Below are positions 34,562 to 43,999 of a stretch of DNA of 64,000 nucleotides, in pieces (position 1 is the first letter of the stretch; each line of letters begins with the position of its first letter). Position numbers and translations under genes: made by a program. Under the pieces are notes generated by a model. That model did not search any database and was not told where the DNA came from. It was given only the letters and a program-made list of their open reading frames with translations. Source of the stretch: CAYONZ01 sp964405465 (GTDB taxonomy: Bacteria; Bdellovibrionota; Bdellovibrionia; Bdellovibrionales; JAMPXM01); assembly GCA_964405465.1 (NCBI GenBank), contig CAYONZ010000018.1, forward strand, positions 1 through 64,000, given 5' to 3'.

Positions 34562-34922
34562 ATTTCTTGATCAACCCAAAGAGCAAATTCTCCTGCAAAG
34601 GTTTATCGATAAGGTCATTAACTCCGGCGCTCAAGCTCGCGACCGCTAACTCTTTATCTGCCCTTCCAGTCAAAATCACGAAAGGAATTTGCGGTAAAAC
34701 TTTTCTTACCTCTCCACAAAAGTCGAGACCATTCATCTGTGGCATATTGAAGTCAGAAATTATCAAAAATGGAGGCTCGGCCTTGATAGATTCTAAGGCT
34801 TTTGCCGCTGACAAAAAGGTTTTGGCATAATAGCCACGACTGGTGAGCAGCTCTTTTACAATATCCAACAAATCTGGTTCATCATCGACAACATAAATAG
34901 GCTCGTGAAGTTTGAGGCTCAT
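34488..34922 (-). CDS. CheY-like receiver protein
   Basis: 144 residues, a single receiver domain. VVDDEPDLLDIV supplies the acidic pair, the phospho-acceptor aspartate is in LIISDFNMPQMNG, and VILTGRA and IDKPL supply the switch threonine and lysine. It has a short charged helix after the fold. The start (ATG 34922) overlaps the CheR stop (ATGA); a longer frame upstream lies inside cheR and is not used. It is one of two stand-alone receivers in the operon and may carry the output signal of one CheA. Confidence 0.9.
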   Translation of the reverse strand: MSLKLHEPIYVVDDEPDLLDIVKELLTSRGYYAKTFLSAAKALESIKAEPPFLIISDFNMPQMNGLDFCGEVRKVLPQIPFVILTGRADKELAVASLSAGVNDLIDKPLQENLLFGLIKKYADIRVQAIEAERLEIARDHRALC

Positions 34923-35836
34923 TCTAAACCTCCATTGGTTGATATTCTTCGGTAGGCTGCAGGTGCAATTGACTTCATTTCTGGGTGCCGCATTGTCCCC
35001 GCCTCGGAGTGTCCAATGCAAAGAACTCCGCCTGGAGAAAGGCAATGACTTAAATTGTTGAGAACAGTCTTGGTGGTTTCACTATTGAAATATATCAAGA
35101 CATTTCGACAAAAGATCAAATCGAAGGAATGCTGAAACTGGTAAGCACTCTGCACGAGATTGAAAGGTGCAAAGCGAATCATCTTTCGATAGGCCGCACG
35201 AACTCGAAATCCTTCTTTAGTAGGACCATTCTCTCGAGCAAAAAATTCTTGTAGAAATGCCTCTGGAACTCCAGCCACATCCTCTTTCGAGTAATAGCCT
35301 TGCGCCGCTGTTTTCAAAACTTCAAGATCAATATCCGTCGCCAGAAAACGAAGCGAGATATCGCTTGATCCAAAGAGAATTTCTTGAATCGTCATCAATA
35401 TGGTATAGGGCTCTTGGCCCGTCGAAGAAGCCGCACACCACACTCGGAGCTCCGAGTTTCGTTCGCGACGTTTTTGGGCGATCATTTCAGGCACTATTTT
35501 TTTCAACAAGTCAAAATGGGCTGACTCGCGAAAAAACTGCGTCGTGTTTGTTGTTAAACACGAAATGAACTCTTGTAGCAAAACGGAATCACCCGACTCG
35601 AGAAGCCGAATATAGTCTTTGTAAGAATGCAAATCGCGCTCGCGAAATACGGAAATCAGTCGCGTAGCCATCAAACTATAATTTTTGCTAGAAGGCTCAA
35701 GGTGAATACCGGCGTTTTGCTTTAAGATTTCGCTCAATCTGGAAAACCCGAACTGATCGTCTTGCAAATGACGAAGGAGTTCATTGGAATTGGCCATTGC
35801 TTTTGAAAAGTCGAGTTTGAATGCATTGGCCTTCAT
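34919..35836 (-). CDS. cheR: Chemoreceptor methyltransferase CheR
   Basis: 305 residues. The N-terminal helical domain ends at TTNTTQFFRESAHFDLL, and the SAM domain has VWCAASSTGQEPYTILMTI (the GCxSGEEPYS equivalent), FLATDIDLEVLKTA and FDLIFCRNVLIYF, all typical of CheR. It methylates receptor glutamates, opposing CheB. The gene overlaps the CheA gene upstream by four bases and the receiver gene downstream. Confidence 0.95.
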   Translation of the reverse strand: MKANAFKLDFSKAMANSNELLRHLQDDQFGFSRLSEILKQNAGIHLEPSSKNYSLMATRLISVFRERDLHSYKDYIRLLESGDSVLLQEFISCLTTNTTQFFRESAHFDLLKKIVPEMIAQKRRERNSELRVWCAASSTGQEPYTILMTIQEILFGSSDISLRFLATDIDLEVLKTAAQGYYSKEDVAGVPEAFLQEFFARENGPTKEGFRVRAAYRKMIRFAPFNLVQSAYQFQHSFDLIFCRNVLIYFNSETTKTVLNNLSHCLSPGGVLCIGHSEAGTMRHPEMKSIAPAAYRRISTNGGLE

Positions 35837-37809
35837 GCCGCCTCAACTTTCTCAATTTGGACTTTTTGACCAGTTTTTTCCTGAGCATTTTCCTGCATTT
35901 CGCCAAAGTGGTATTTCGTTACAACACCAACAGGATCAATCACCAGGGCTACAGCACCGTCTCCGAGTATCGCCGCCCCCGCCACCCCTTCGGTTTGCTT
36001 GAAGTGTTGCCCGAGTGGCTTCAACACGACCTGCGTTTGATCGGAAATTCGATCGACAAGCAACGCGACTTTTTGTTTTTTCACTTCAACTAAAATAGCC
36101 ATATGCTGGGAATTAAATGAATTTCGAGGCACAATCTCCCGATCATCAAGGGCAGACAAAAGAGTCGACTCTAAATCTAGAATCGGCAACATCACACCTC
36201 GGTGATTAAACGCCCACTTGCCACTTTCGATCTCGAAAAAATCTTCGTTTTTTAGAAAGACTATTTCACGGATTGTATCCAATGGCATAATCATCAGCTG
36301 ATCATTTACCGCTGTGATCATGCCGTCTGTGACCGCCGTGGTAATTGGAATATAGACAGTCATGATTGTGCCCTGTCCTTCGACCGACTCAATATCAATT
36401 GTTCCTTTGATTTTTTCGATGTTGGTTTTCACCACATCCATACCAACGCCTCGGCCTGACACCTGAGTGATTTTCTCAGCAGTTGAAAATCCAGGATGGA
36501 AAATCAATTCCAGAACTTGCTTATCTGTCATCGACTCGATTTCTTTTCGCGATTTGACCAAGCCTTTTTCGAGCGCCTTTTCGAGAATCTTCTTTCGTGG
36601 AATTCCTGCCCCATCGTCTTCAACCTGAATCAAAATTCGACTTCCCACCTGCTGTGCAGAAATTGAAATCAAACCTTTTTCGGATTTTCCTTTGGCTTTT
36701 CTTTGTTCTACCTTCTCAATTCCATGATCCAGTGAGTTTCGCACTATATGCATTATGGGATCGGCAAGCAACTCAACCATGTTTCGATCGATTTCTGTGT
36801 CTTCTCCAGAAATTTTGACTTCCACGGGTTTACCTAGTTTAACACTTAAATCTCGAAGTGCTCGTTGGGTCTTCATAAAAAGCCCCTTAAACGGCGTCAT
36901 GCGAATCGTAAAGGTTTGTCCCTGCAAATCACGAATTGTTTTATCCATTAACGAGACGATGGCATTCAATCTTAGATCTGATGGATGTTGCGCCGTCTGA
37001 TTCAGCAGCTGACTCTTGATCACCACCAACTCACCCACAATATTGAATATCTTTTCAATGCGATCAGTTTCGACGCGAATTGAATTTTGTGCTGATGTTT
37101 GTCCAGAGTTCTGTGAGGTGGTTGCCGGCGTTTGCCCATCCATTTCGCGTTTTCTATCAACCGCTCCACTCACCGAACGAGAAGAAGCCGTCTCATCATT
37201 TCGCACCACAGCTCCAACACCCATAGAGACCCCTGTTGGATCCGATTGGGTTGAAGAACTCGAAGCATGGGTACTGCCATCCCCTTGAGGCAGGTGACTG
37301 CTTGTATTCACTAAGACATCAGAATTTTGCTTTGAGTTCGCTGCCATCGCAATATTCGGTTCGACTTCAAAGTTTTGGCCAAGCTTTTGGCTCTTGTCTT
37401 TAAGCCTTACCGTCATCGAAATCACTTTTTTACGAAGTTCGTCGGCGTCCCAGCCGTCTTCTTTGCCCGACTTTAGCATGGTCACTCGAACTTTGAGAGC
37501 ATCAAGTGACTCTAGCAACAGACTAATCACCGTAGCATCAATTAAATCAGGATAAACACGAACTATTGAGAGACTGTCTTCAACCACATGAGCGAGTCCA
37601 GCAATGCACAAAAAACCTACGGCTGTTCCTGTTCCTTTAAGTGAATGTACCAGACGAAAGATCTTCGCGATTTCAACCTCACGCTTTGATGGATCTTCTA
37701 ACTGAAGTAAACCAGATTCCCACTCATCTAAAAGAAACGTCGCTTCTTCTAGAAACTCAAGCTTAATTAGTCTGGAAAAATCCTGATCTTCGCTCGACAT
37801 TGCTCGCAC
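35833..37809 (-). CDS. cheA: Chemotaxis histidine kinase CheA (first, long)
   Basis: 658 residues (655 if the ATG at 37800 is used instead of GTG 37809). HPt with H55 in FRLVHSLKGTGTAVGF, a Ser/Thr/Gln-rich linker at about 150-245 in place of a clear P2 domain, dimerisation helices, then the ATPase with IVRNSLDHGIE, VEDDGAGIPR, FHPGFSTAEK and SGRGVGMDVVK, and a CheW-like C-terminus. It is a complete kinase. The receiver gene upstream ends one base before it. The presence of a second CheA in the same operon suggests two kinases in one array or two outputs. Confidence 0.93.
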   Translation of the reverse strand: MRAMSSEDQDFSRLIKLEFLEEATFLLDEWESGLLQLEDPSKREVEIAKIFRLVHSLKGTGTAVGFLCIAGLAHVVEDSLSIVRVYPDLIDATVISLLLESLDALKVRVTMLKSGKEDGWDADELRKKVISMTVRLKDKSQKLGQNFEVEPNIAMAANSKQNSDVLVNTSSHLPQGDGSTHASSSSTQSDPTGVSMGVGAVVRNDETASSRSVSGAVDRKREMDGQTPATTSQNSGQTSAQNSIRVETDRIEKIFNIVGELVVIKSQLLNQTAQHPSDLRLNAIVSLMDKTIRDLQGQTFTIRMTPFKGLFMKTQRALRDLSVKLGKPVEVKISGEDTEIDRNMVELLADPIMHIVRNSLDHGIEKVEQRKAKGKSEKGLISISAQQVGSRILIQVEDDGAGIPRKKILEKALEKGLVKSRKEIESMTDKQVLELIFHPGFSTAEKITQVSGRGVGMDVVKTNIEKIKGTIDIESVEGQGTIMTVYIPITTAVTDGMITAVNDQLMIMPLDTIREIVFLKNEDFFEIESGKWAFNHRGVMLPILDLESTLLSALDDREIVPRNSFNSQHMAILVEVKKQKVALLVDRISDQTQVVLKPLGQHFKQTEGVAGAAILGDGAVALVIDPVGVVTKYHFGEMQENAQEKTGQKVQIEKVEAA

Positions 37810-38334
37810 CTATGCCGTTTTTTTACGAAATTCTTTTTTCATTTTTAAAATGGCTCTTTGAGCCTTTCTAAATTCCTCGACTTGTTCTTTTGGAATATTA
37901 TTCTTACGAATCAACTCGTCGAGCTCTTGATTGAGAGTTCGCATTTCTATGCTATGGTCGATCGCCTTTTGAACGGTCGCCATAAGGATACCGTAATCAT
38001 ACGGCTTCTCGATAAAATCGAGCGCCCCTAATTTTAGCGCTTGGACTGCAAAATCTTTTGATCCGTAGGCTGTTAAAAATAGGCATGGCGTTTCAAATCC
38101 CAGGCGCCGAAGTTCGGTCAACATCTGTAGGCCCGTCATTTTCGGCATATTGATGTCGGAGAGGACCACATCAATTGGACTCTCTTGCGGAGCATTGACA
38201 GTGAGCTCAAGAGCTTCTTTGCCATTAGATGCAACTTTTATTTCGATATCCATCGTTTTCAAATCGAAAACGATCAACTCTCGTAGGTGTGGTTCATCAT
38301 CAACAACTAAAATAATTGGTTTGCGAGCACTCAT
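37810..38334 (-). CDS. Response regulator receiver with C-terminal coiled coil
   Basis: About 174 residues from ATG 38334; a longer frame to 38367 is possible but has no better binding site. The receiver has VVDDEPHLRELI, phospho-acceptor aspartate in VVLSDINMPKMTG, LFLTAYG and IEKPYDYG. After it comes a helical basic tail (LNQELDELIRKNNIPKEQVE), probably a coiled coil, ending in lysines. No DNA-binding domain is present, so output is by protein contact. It is the first gene of the chemosensory operon. Confidence 0.85.
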   Translation of the reverse strand: MSARKPIILVVDDEPHLRELIVFDLKTMDIEIKVASNGKEALELTVNAPQESPIDVVLSDINMPKMTGLQMLTELRRLGFETPCLFLTAYGSKDFAVQALKLGALDFIEKPYDYGILMATVQKAIDHSIEMRTLNQELDELIRKNNIPKEQVEEFRKAQRAILKMKKEFRKKTA

Positions 38335-38367
38335 GCAGTTCTCTTCGGCAAAACTCTGCAAATTCAC

Positions 38368-38694
38368 TAGCTATTCTAGAAGATGAAGATCTATGGACAT
38401 TGAAGATCCAATAATTTGTTAACCATCACGACTAAGGCCTTGCCTTAAGATGATACATTCACCTGCTCGGCGCACTCTGTTGGAGTGAAAAGCAAAACAC
38501 GAACGCATTCTTGACTGAATTGTGCAAAAATAATTAAACTCAGAGGCACGCTTCATTGTCGAGCCCAGAATCTTGCCCAGAGTCGAGCATCGTGCTCAGA
38601 ATCTAGCCCAGAGACAAACGCAGAGACAAACTCAGATTCGCAGTCGACATCGAAGCGTCTCAAGAATATCCAAACGAAATGATGAGGTCCAAAA
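38368..38694. other. Divergent promoter region with short direct repeats
   Basis: This 327-base region must hold the promoters of the chemosensory operon and of the 2OG-oxygenase-like gene. A 20-base imperfect direct repeat (GCCCAGAATCTTGCCCAGAG at 38563-38582 and a copy with two changes at 38594-38613) is followed by two tandem CAGAGACAAAC units. The repeats could be regulator binding sites. No gene is visible. Confidence 0.5.
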
Positions 38695-39324
38695 ATGCCA
38701 ACAAAAACTTGGTTCGCAACACAAATTTACGATGCTCAATTACAAACCGCTGCCAAAAAACGGGAGCAAACTAAATTCAATCGTGATCTCTTGACCCAGT
38801 GCTATCAACTTCGATCCATCGACGAAGCCGGAATAGCTTGGTCACAGAAAAACTACATTGGCGGATACACTTCGTATGCATCGGCAAATGATCTTCATCT
38901 TCGCTTTTCCGATTTTAGCCATTTAGAAAAACTGATTCGTCGTCATGTGCAGAATTATATCAATTCCCTAGAATTCGACATCCCAAAAAATGATCTCACG
39001 ATGTCAACCTGTTGGGTCAACATCATGCCGAAGTACACCTATCACTCCATGCACATTCATCCGCATTCGGTCATCAGTGGCACGTATTATGTCCAAGTCC
39101 CGAAAGGATCCAGTGCAATTAAATTTGAAGATCCTCGACATGGATTTCTTATGAGTGCACCTCCAAAAAAACAAAACTGTAAGGCACAAAACAAAGGATT
39201 TGTCTTGTATCATCCCACCCCAGGACAAGTGGTTTTGTTTGAAAGCTGGATGAGGCATGAGGTGCCACCAAACATGGCAGAACAAGATCGTGTTAGCATA
39301 AGTTTTAATTATGATTGGTGCTGA
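38695..39324 (+). CDS. TIGR02466-type putative 2OG-Fe(II) oxygenase
   Basis: 209 residues. CWVNIMPKYTYHSMHIHPHS, then VISGTYYVQVPKGSS, and near the end VVLFESWMRHEVPPN followed by RVSISFNYDW are the conserved segments of this family. The likely iron ligands are the histidines in MHIHPHS and the histidine of RHEV, and the arginine of RVSISF would bind 2-oxoglutarate. The family's substrate is not known. The ATG has GAGGT upstream. It is divergent from the chemosensory operon. Confidence 0.8.
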   Translation: MPTKTWFATQIYDAQLQTAAKKREQTKFNRDLLTQCYQLRSIDEAGIAWSQKNYIGGYTSYASANDLHLRFSDFSHLEKLIRRHVQNYINSLEFDIPKNDLTMSTCWVNIMPKYTYHSMHIHPHSVISGTYYVQVPKGSSAIKFEDPRHGFLMSAPPKKQNCKAQNKGFVLYHPTPGQVVLFESWMRHEVPPNMAEQDRVSISFNYDWC

Positions 39325-39448
39325 ACCCCTGACTCGCGACGAACCGCTTCATTGCATTTTTTTACTTGAGATAACAAAATTTTTTGGTGACGATGAGCGG
39401 ACAACGAAGGCGAGATGCCTTCATTAATTATCCCACAAGGAGCACTGA

Positions 39449-39982
39449 ATGCTGAGAGCTGCAAAAGTCCTGGGTTTCGTTTTGTTTATCATCACACTTC
39501 GAAGCTGGGGCGCAACTCCCGCTTGTTTAAGCCAAAAAGCAGTGCTTCCAATCGACAACCAACGAGCTCTTTCATACAAGACAAGTACACCTTCTGGATA
39601 TAAAACTCGTGCTCATGTTTTGGGCGTGGTTCAAGCGACGTTTGGCAACCAAGGTGATCACACTCACTTTGTTTTGCAAATTGGCCAGAAGGCTACAGAC
39701 AACCTCGAAATCATTTACAATCGAGAATTCGGCGAATTGCCAGCTCTCAAAGTGGGTGATCAAGTTGATGGATGTGGTGACTACATCACTTCAACTCAGC
39801 AAAATGGTCCCTATCCGCCCTCACCGATGGGAGCCATTCTTCATTGGGTTCATGAAAACCCAAATGGACGTGGCCATGAAAGCGGATTCTTAGTCATTAA
39901 CAATACATTATATGGTTGGGTATCAAAAGTAACCGCTGGCTTTCTTCCTGAACAGCTTAACTTTTCGAGCGTAAATCGATAA
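39449..39982 (+). CDS. Exported DUF3465 protein
   Basis: 177 residues. A signal peptide covers about 1-22 (LGFVLFIITLRSWGA). The mature domain matches DUF3465: GDHTHFVLQIGQ, LKVGDQVDGCGDY, GAILHWVHENPNGRGHESGF, an OB-fold-like small domain of unknown function, with conserved histidines that could bind metal or nucleic acid. The start has AAGGAG. The gene end overlaps the convergent PaaK-like gene by 26 bases. Confidence 0.8.
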   Translation: MLRAAKVLGFVLFIITLRSWGATPACLSQKAVLPIDNQRALSYKTSTPSGYKTRAHVLGVVQATFGNQGDHTHFVLQIGQKATDNLEIIYNREFGELPALKVGDQVDGCGDYITSTQQNGPYPPSPMGAILHWVHENPNGRGHESGFLVINNTLYGWVSKVTAGFLPEQLNFSSVNR

Positions 39983-41237
39983 CCCGTTTCATTTTTCCGG
40001 TGCGATGATTGGCTTCAAGCTCATGGACGTCAACGATTTGCAATCGCACCGGATGTATAAGGCCTTTCAAAAATGCCTCACGGATAAGAGGACGGTCTTT
40101 TTCATAGGCTGTCAATACGTCTTCAATCTTAAAGTATTCAGATTTTTGAACAGCACATCGTATCGTCAAACGATCTCTGCCATCCTCATGCGTGAGCACC
40201 AATTGAAAACCCTTGATGTGTGCAGAGTGGTAATGCCGAGTTAAAAAAACTTGAACATCATCATAAAAGACAGTGACTGGTCCAACACGTGCGCCCTCTT
40301 CACTGCGTCCAAGAATACGGAATCGACGATCTTTGGTTCCTTCGACATCAACCCATACAGCTTGGTCACCCGCGGGATAGCGAATGATCGGCATTAATTT
40401 TCTCGTGAGATTTGTAACGATCAATTTTCCGGGCTGACCACATTCGGTGACCACTCGCCCAGATTCCTCATCGATGATTTCAACAATGGTCGCGGAAGAA
40501 AAGCAATGATGATCAAAACGAGATCCACTGCGACTAGCGTAACCAAGAAGTCCAGCATCGACACTCGCATAGCCGATTGAATGCACTTCAACTCCAGGCC
40601 AAATGTTTTGTACAAATTCGATCTGATCATCAAAAAAACTCTCACCACCAAAGAGAATCTTCTTCACACCAAACCACGATTTCGGGGTCTCACTCATGTG
40701 AGTTGCAAGTTGCACGATGGTGGTAGGAACACCAGCGAGTGTTTCAATTTCAAACTCTTGAAGAGTTTTCGAAATTTCTTCCATTGCCGTAGCTCCAGCC
40801 AAAGGAAACTGCAAAGCAGGAACTCCTGAGTTTTGAATTGAATCTTTGATGAACAAAAATGAAGCATAGAGTTCGCCCACATAAAATAAATTGGCCACAC
40901 GATCATAAGAACTCAGCCAACCTTTGGCCATGCCTTGACCAAAAATTTCTGTAAAGGTTTGCCATTCCTCATGCGTGAACAGACTGAATTTCGGATTACC
41001 TGTGCTTCCACCACTTTTAAAAACCAGGCCCTGCCAAGCATCAGGGGTTTTCGTAAGAAGCTGATTGCCAGCAATACGATTTGCCTGCCAAAATTTTTTG
41101 GCGTCGATCAACGGCAGATCCATAAGCACCGGATTCTGCAAAAAATTAGGATTGACCACATCACGATACAACTCCCGATAGAATGGTGAGTTCTGGGCGG
41201 CAGCCGATACGACTTCTTGCAAAGTATAGATCTTCAT
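39957..41237 (-). CDS. PaaK-like adenylate-forming enzyme
   Basis: 426 residues of the phenylacetate-CoA ligase type. The core motifs are FKSGGSTGNPKFSLFTHEE (phosphate loop), IGYASVDAGLLGY, where the family has YG-x-(T/S)E, and a C-terminal part with ILGRSEEGARVG and KMKRVIDLR. It should activate a carboxylic acid as the acyl adenylate, but the acid is not evident. It is the last gene of the lux-type operon and starts on the stop of the LuxC-PaaK fusion (ATGA). It is closely related in layout to that fusion's C-terminal half. Confidence 0.8.
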   Translation of the reverse strand: MKIYTLQEVVSAAAQNSPFYRELYRDVVNPNFLQNPVLMDLPLIDAKKFWQANRIAGNQLLTKTPDAWQGLVFKSGGSTGNPKFSLFTHEEWQTFTEIFGQGMAKGWLSSYDRVANLFYVGELYASFLFIKDSIQNSGVPALQFPLAGATAMEEISKTLQEFEIETLAGVPTTIVQLATHMSETPKSWFGVKKILFGGESFFDDQIEFVQNIWPGVEVHSIGYASVDAGLLGYASRSGSRFDHHCFSSATIVEIIDEESGRVVTECGQPGKLIVTNLTRKLMPIIRYPAGDQAVWVDVEGTKDRRFRILGRSEEGARVGPVTVFYDDVQVFLTRHYHSAHIKGFQLVLTHEDGRDRLTIRCAVQKSEYFKIEDVLTAYEKDRPLIREAFLKGLIHPVRLQIVDVHELEANHRTGKMKRVIDLRSKS

Positions 41238-43999
41238 ATCTCTCTCACTCGGTGATCAACAATGTGACGTGTTTTCCCTACCGAGGTTTTGGTGAACTCG
41301 GTCATCGGTACACGTTTCAATCGAAGATCCAATAGCGCCTCATCTTCGACAGATAATTTGAGCGCGATATCTTTTGCTAAAAGATTCTGACGAAGCTGAT
41401 CTAAATCAGACTCATCTGTATTGATCCAGATTTCCAAAACCTCTTTGAGCGATGTTTCTGCCTGGGGCGCAGAAGAATAAAGATGCCATTGCATTTCACA
41501 GGCAGCAGAAGACTGACCAGAAGACTGACCAGATGCCCGAGAAGACAGGGCCTCGAGCAAACTTTTTTGCACTTCTGCATAGTTCAAAAAAGAAGCACCA
41601 ATTCGAACAATGTCACCGGTTCGTCCCATCAACTCGACACGAGGGTCATTTGATCCACAACCACAGAGACCCGAAACCTCACGCACTAAATCACCAATCT
41701 CATATCGCTTTATGGCCACGCCGTCTCGGTATCGACTTGAAACCAAAAGACGACCCACTTGACCAAACCCAACAGGCTCATCAAGATCTGTATTTACAAT
41801 TTCAAAGTCATGTAATCCACGGTGCAGATGATAGACCTGCCCCGAACAATTTAAACATTGATACCCTAACGGCCCGGCATCGACACTGCCGTAACTTGCT
41901 GAACGGATAAGCTCAACACCAAAACTTTTTAAATACTCAATTTGCGATGGAGCAATCGCCTCTCCACCAAAAAATACTTTTTTAATCAAACACTCTTTAC
42001 GAAACAACTCCTCATTTTGTCGAAAAACTTGCATGAGATAACTTGGCATACCTAAAACGACATTGGCCCGACGGGAAACCAAGATCTCTGCAACGGCTTT
42101 GAAGTCGAGAATCGCCGCGATTGGCAACTGCTTGGCTTGAAGATTTTCAAGAATACTCCAGAAGCTCACAAAGCCGCCATAAAGAGATCCGGCAAAAAAC
42201 AAATTTGCGCACAAATCTTTTTCGGGTTCAAGCCCTGCCGCGAGCAAGCCGTCGGCTGCTGCCTGCATTTGAATCTGGTAGTCAGCATAAGTAAAAGTTG
42301 AAATTTTTGGAGTCCCCGAAGAACCACCAGACTGAAAGTAGAGATCAGCATCAAAGACCTCTGACTCTTGATCAATGAAATCTGCTTTCGTCATGATCCT
42401 TGGCAAGGGCAACCCTGAGAATCTGGACATCGACTCACTTCGAGAAAAGCTCGAGTTCGCAATTTGGCTCAGTTCAGCGCGCTGCTTAGGATACGAACCA
42501 AGACCTTGAACTCTTGACTTATTCAAATATAAATTCAATGCTTTAAAATTCAGCGCCGAAACCCGCAGCAAATCACCCGTAGTTTCACAAGAGACTCGAC
42601 GACAAAATCTTTGCAAGGCCATTTCACCATCATGTGGTTCCCCAAGGTAACTGGCGCTCATCTTGCCGAATGGACGCGATCGCAAAACTCCGACGGCGAA
42701 AAATATTTGTAGAAGTTCTTCATATTCACCTTCCGTGCATGCCAGGCCCAAGGTTTGTAAGTACGGCTTCATCGGTAGAAGTATTTCGGGGATTTGCGTG
42801 CGAATCAGGGGCTTAATCCACAATGAGCCAAACAGCGGCGAAGCTCGAAGCGAAGAATTGAATTCCACCAGGACTCGTACATCTCGGTCAGAAATCAAAA
42901 CGGATTCATCCAAATAGGATCCCAATCGAACCTGTTCTTCCACCATCGTGATTTCGGCGGTCTCAGCGCTGGAAAGAATTGCGTTTGTAATCCCAGACTC
43001 TCTTTGCTCTTTTGCACACTTTTGCAGCTCAAGAAATACGAGCCGACCAACCGCCAAGAGTTTTTCGCGATCCGTTGTTTCGACATACAAGACCTGAGGA
43101 CTTGAACACGCCAATTGTTGGCTGCTCACGATTTCTTGGGCCAAGGCTGGGATCCAGCTCTTGACCAGACTTTGCGATCTTTCATTTTCGAGTGTCGAAT
43201 TTTTTTGCCCATCTGCTTTGTTTTCTGGTGTATCTTCTAGTGTTTTTTCTAAGATGGCATTTGCCACAAATGAAAATGAAATCTTATGGCCCCATTCAAT
43301 AAATCGAACGTGTTTAGGCAGGTCACGCGCGATGGCCCGAAGTGACTCTTCAGAACCCCAAGCCGAACAGGCATCTATTTTTGCGTAAAGCATTTTTAGG
43401 CTCTCCGACTCGCGACTCGAAAGAGCCAAAACATAGATATAAGATTGAAGTCGAGAATCTACCTTTGTCAGTTCATAAAAAAATCGGGCTGCAAAAGAAG
43501 TTTCTTTACGTCCGAGTTTCACAATATTGACGTTACCACTGAGAAGCCCCTCTATTGCTGCCAAAACGCTTAATCCTGGAGAGTTATTCGGTACGACATG
43601 TAACAAGACCCCCAAAGATGAATACCCCTGCCAGCGAGTTTGGCCCCGCTCCACACGCCGCAAAACAAATGGAGTCACACTGCCAAGTTCTCGCTGTAAT
43701 TTGAGCTTCAAATTCTGCGGCAAAATAAAATCAAGTATTTCCTCCAATACTTGTTGGGCCTGAGAATATTTCAGCTCATCAGTTAAAAGTGCCGAACAAA
43801 GATTATGATACAGTTCTTTTTGCTCTCGAAGTTTTGCGACCAAGCCTGCACAGGCATCCAACAGAATCGTTGTTTCAAGAGGGACTTGAATTAATTGAGT
43901 TCTGTTTTTGCTAAAGAAGTCTTTGTGTTCTGCCGCAAGTTGACCATCCACTAAGTTTCTTTGTGCAATGTCGAAATTGTTCATGTCTGGATAGTTCAT
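41234..43999 (-). CDS. LuxC acyl reductase-PaaK fusion
   Basis: 921 residues. Residues about 100-495 are a LuxC-type acyl reductase: GVLLHVVPNNSPGLSVLAA and VNIVKLGRKET form the NADPH side, and C298 in QQLACSSPQVLYVE is the acyl-thioester cysteine. Residues 530-921 are a second domain of PaaK type, with FQSGGSSGTPK at 556-565, GYASVDAG-like ASYGSVDAGPLGY, and MGRTGDIVRIG. It also has CLNCSG and CGCG cysteine pairs that could bind zinc. The usual LuxC is a separate protein, so the fusion joins acid activation and reduction in one chain. A Ser/Gln-rich repeat (ASGQSSGQSS) lies in the C-terminal part. Confidence 0.85.
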   Translation of the reverse strand: MNYPDMNNFDIAQRNLVDGQLAAEHKDFFSKNRTQLIQVPLETTILLDACAGLVAKLREQKELYHNLCSALLTDELKYSQAQQVLEEILDFILPQNLKLKLQRELGSVTPFVLRRVERGQTRWQGYSSLGVLLHVVPNNSPGLSVLAAIEGLLSGNVNIVKLGRKETSFAARFFYELTKVDSRLQSYIYVLALSSRESESLKMLYAKIDACSAWGSEESLRAIARDLPKHVRFIEWGHKISFSFVANAILEKTLEDTPENKADGQKNSTLENERSQSLVKSWIPALAQEIVSSQQLACSSPQVLYVETTDREKLLAVGRLVFLELQKCAKEQRESGITNAILSSAETAEITMVEEQVRLGSYLDESVLISDRDVRVLVEFNSSLRASPLFGSLWIKPLIRTQIPEILLPMKPYLQTLGLACTEGEYEELLQIFFAVGVLRSRPFGKMSASYLGEPHDGEMALQRFCRRVSCETTGDLLRVSALNFKALNLYLNKSRVQGLGSYPKQRAELSQIANSSFSRSESMSRFSGLPLPRIMTKADFIDQESEVFDADLYFQSGGSSGTPKISTFTYADYQIQMQAAADGLLAAGLEPEKDLCANLFFAGSLYGGFVSFWSILENLQAKQLPIAAILDFKAVAEILVSRRANVVLGMPSYLMQVFRQNEELFRKECLIKKVFFGGEAIAPSQIEYLKSFGVELIRSASYGSVDAGPLGYQCLNCSGQVYHLHRGLHDFEIVNTDLDEPVGFGQVGRLLVSSRYRDGVAIKRYEIGDLVREVSGLCGCGSNDPRVELMGRTGDIVRIGASFLNYAEVQKSLLEALSSRASGQSSGQSSAACEMQWHLYSSAPQAETSLKEVLEIWINTDESDLDQLRQNLLAKDIALKLSVEDEALLDLRLKRVPMTEFTKTSVGKTRHIVDHRVREI

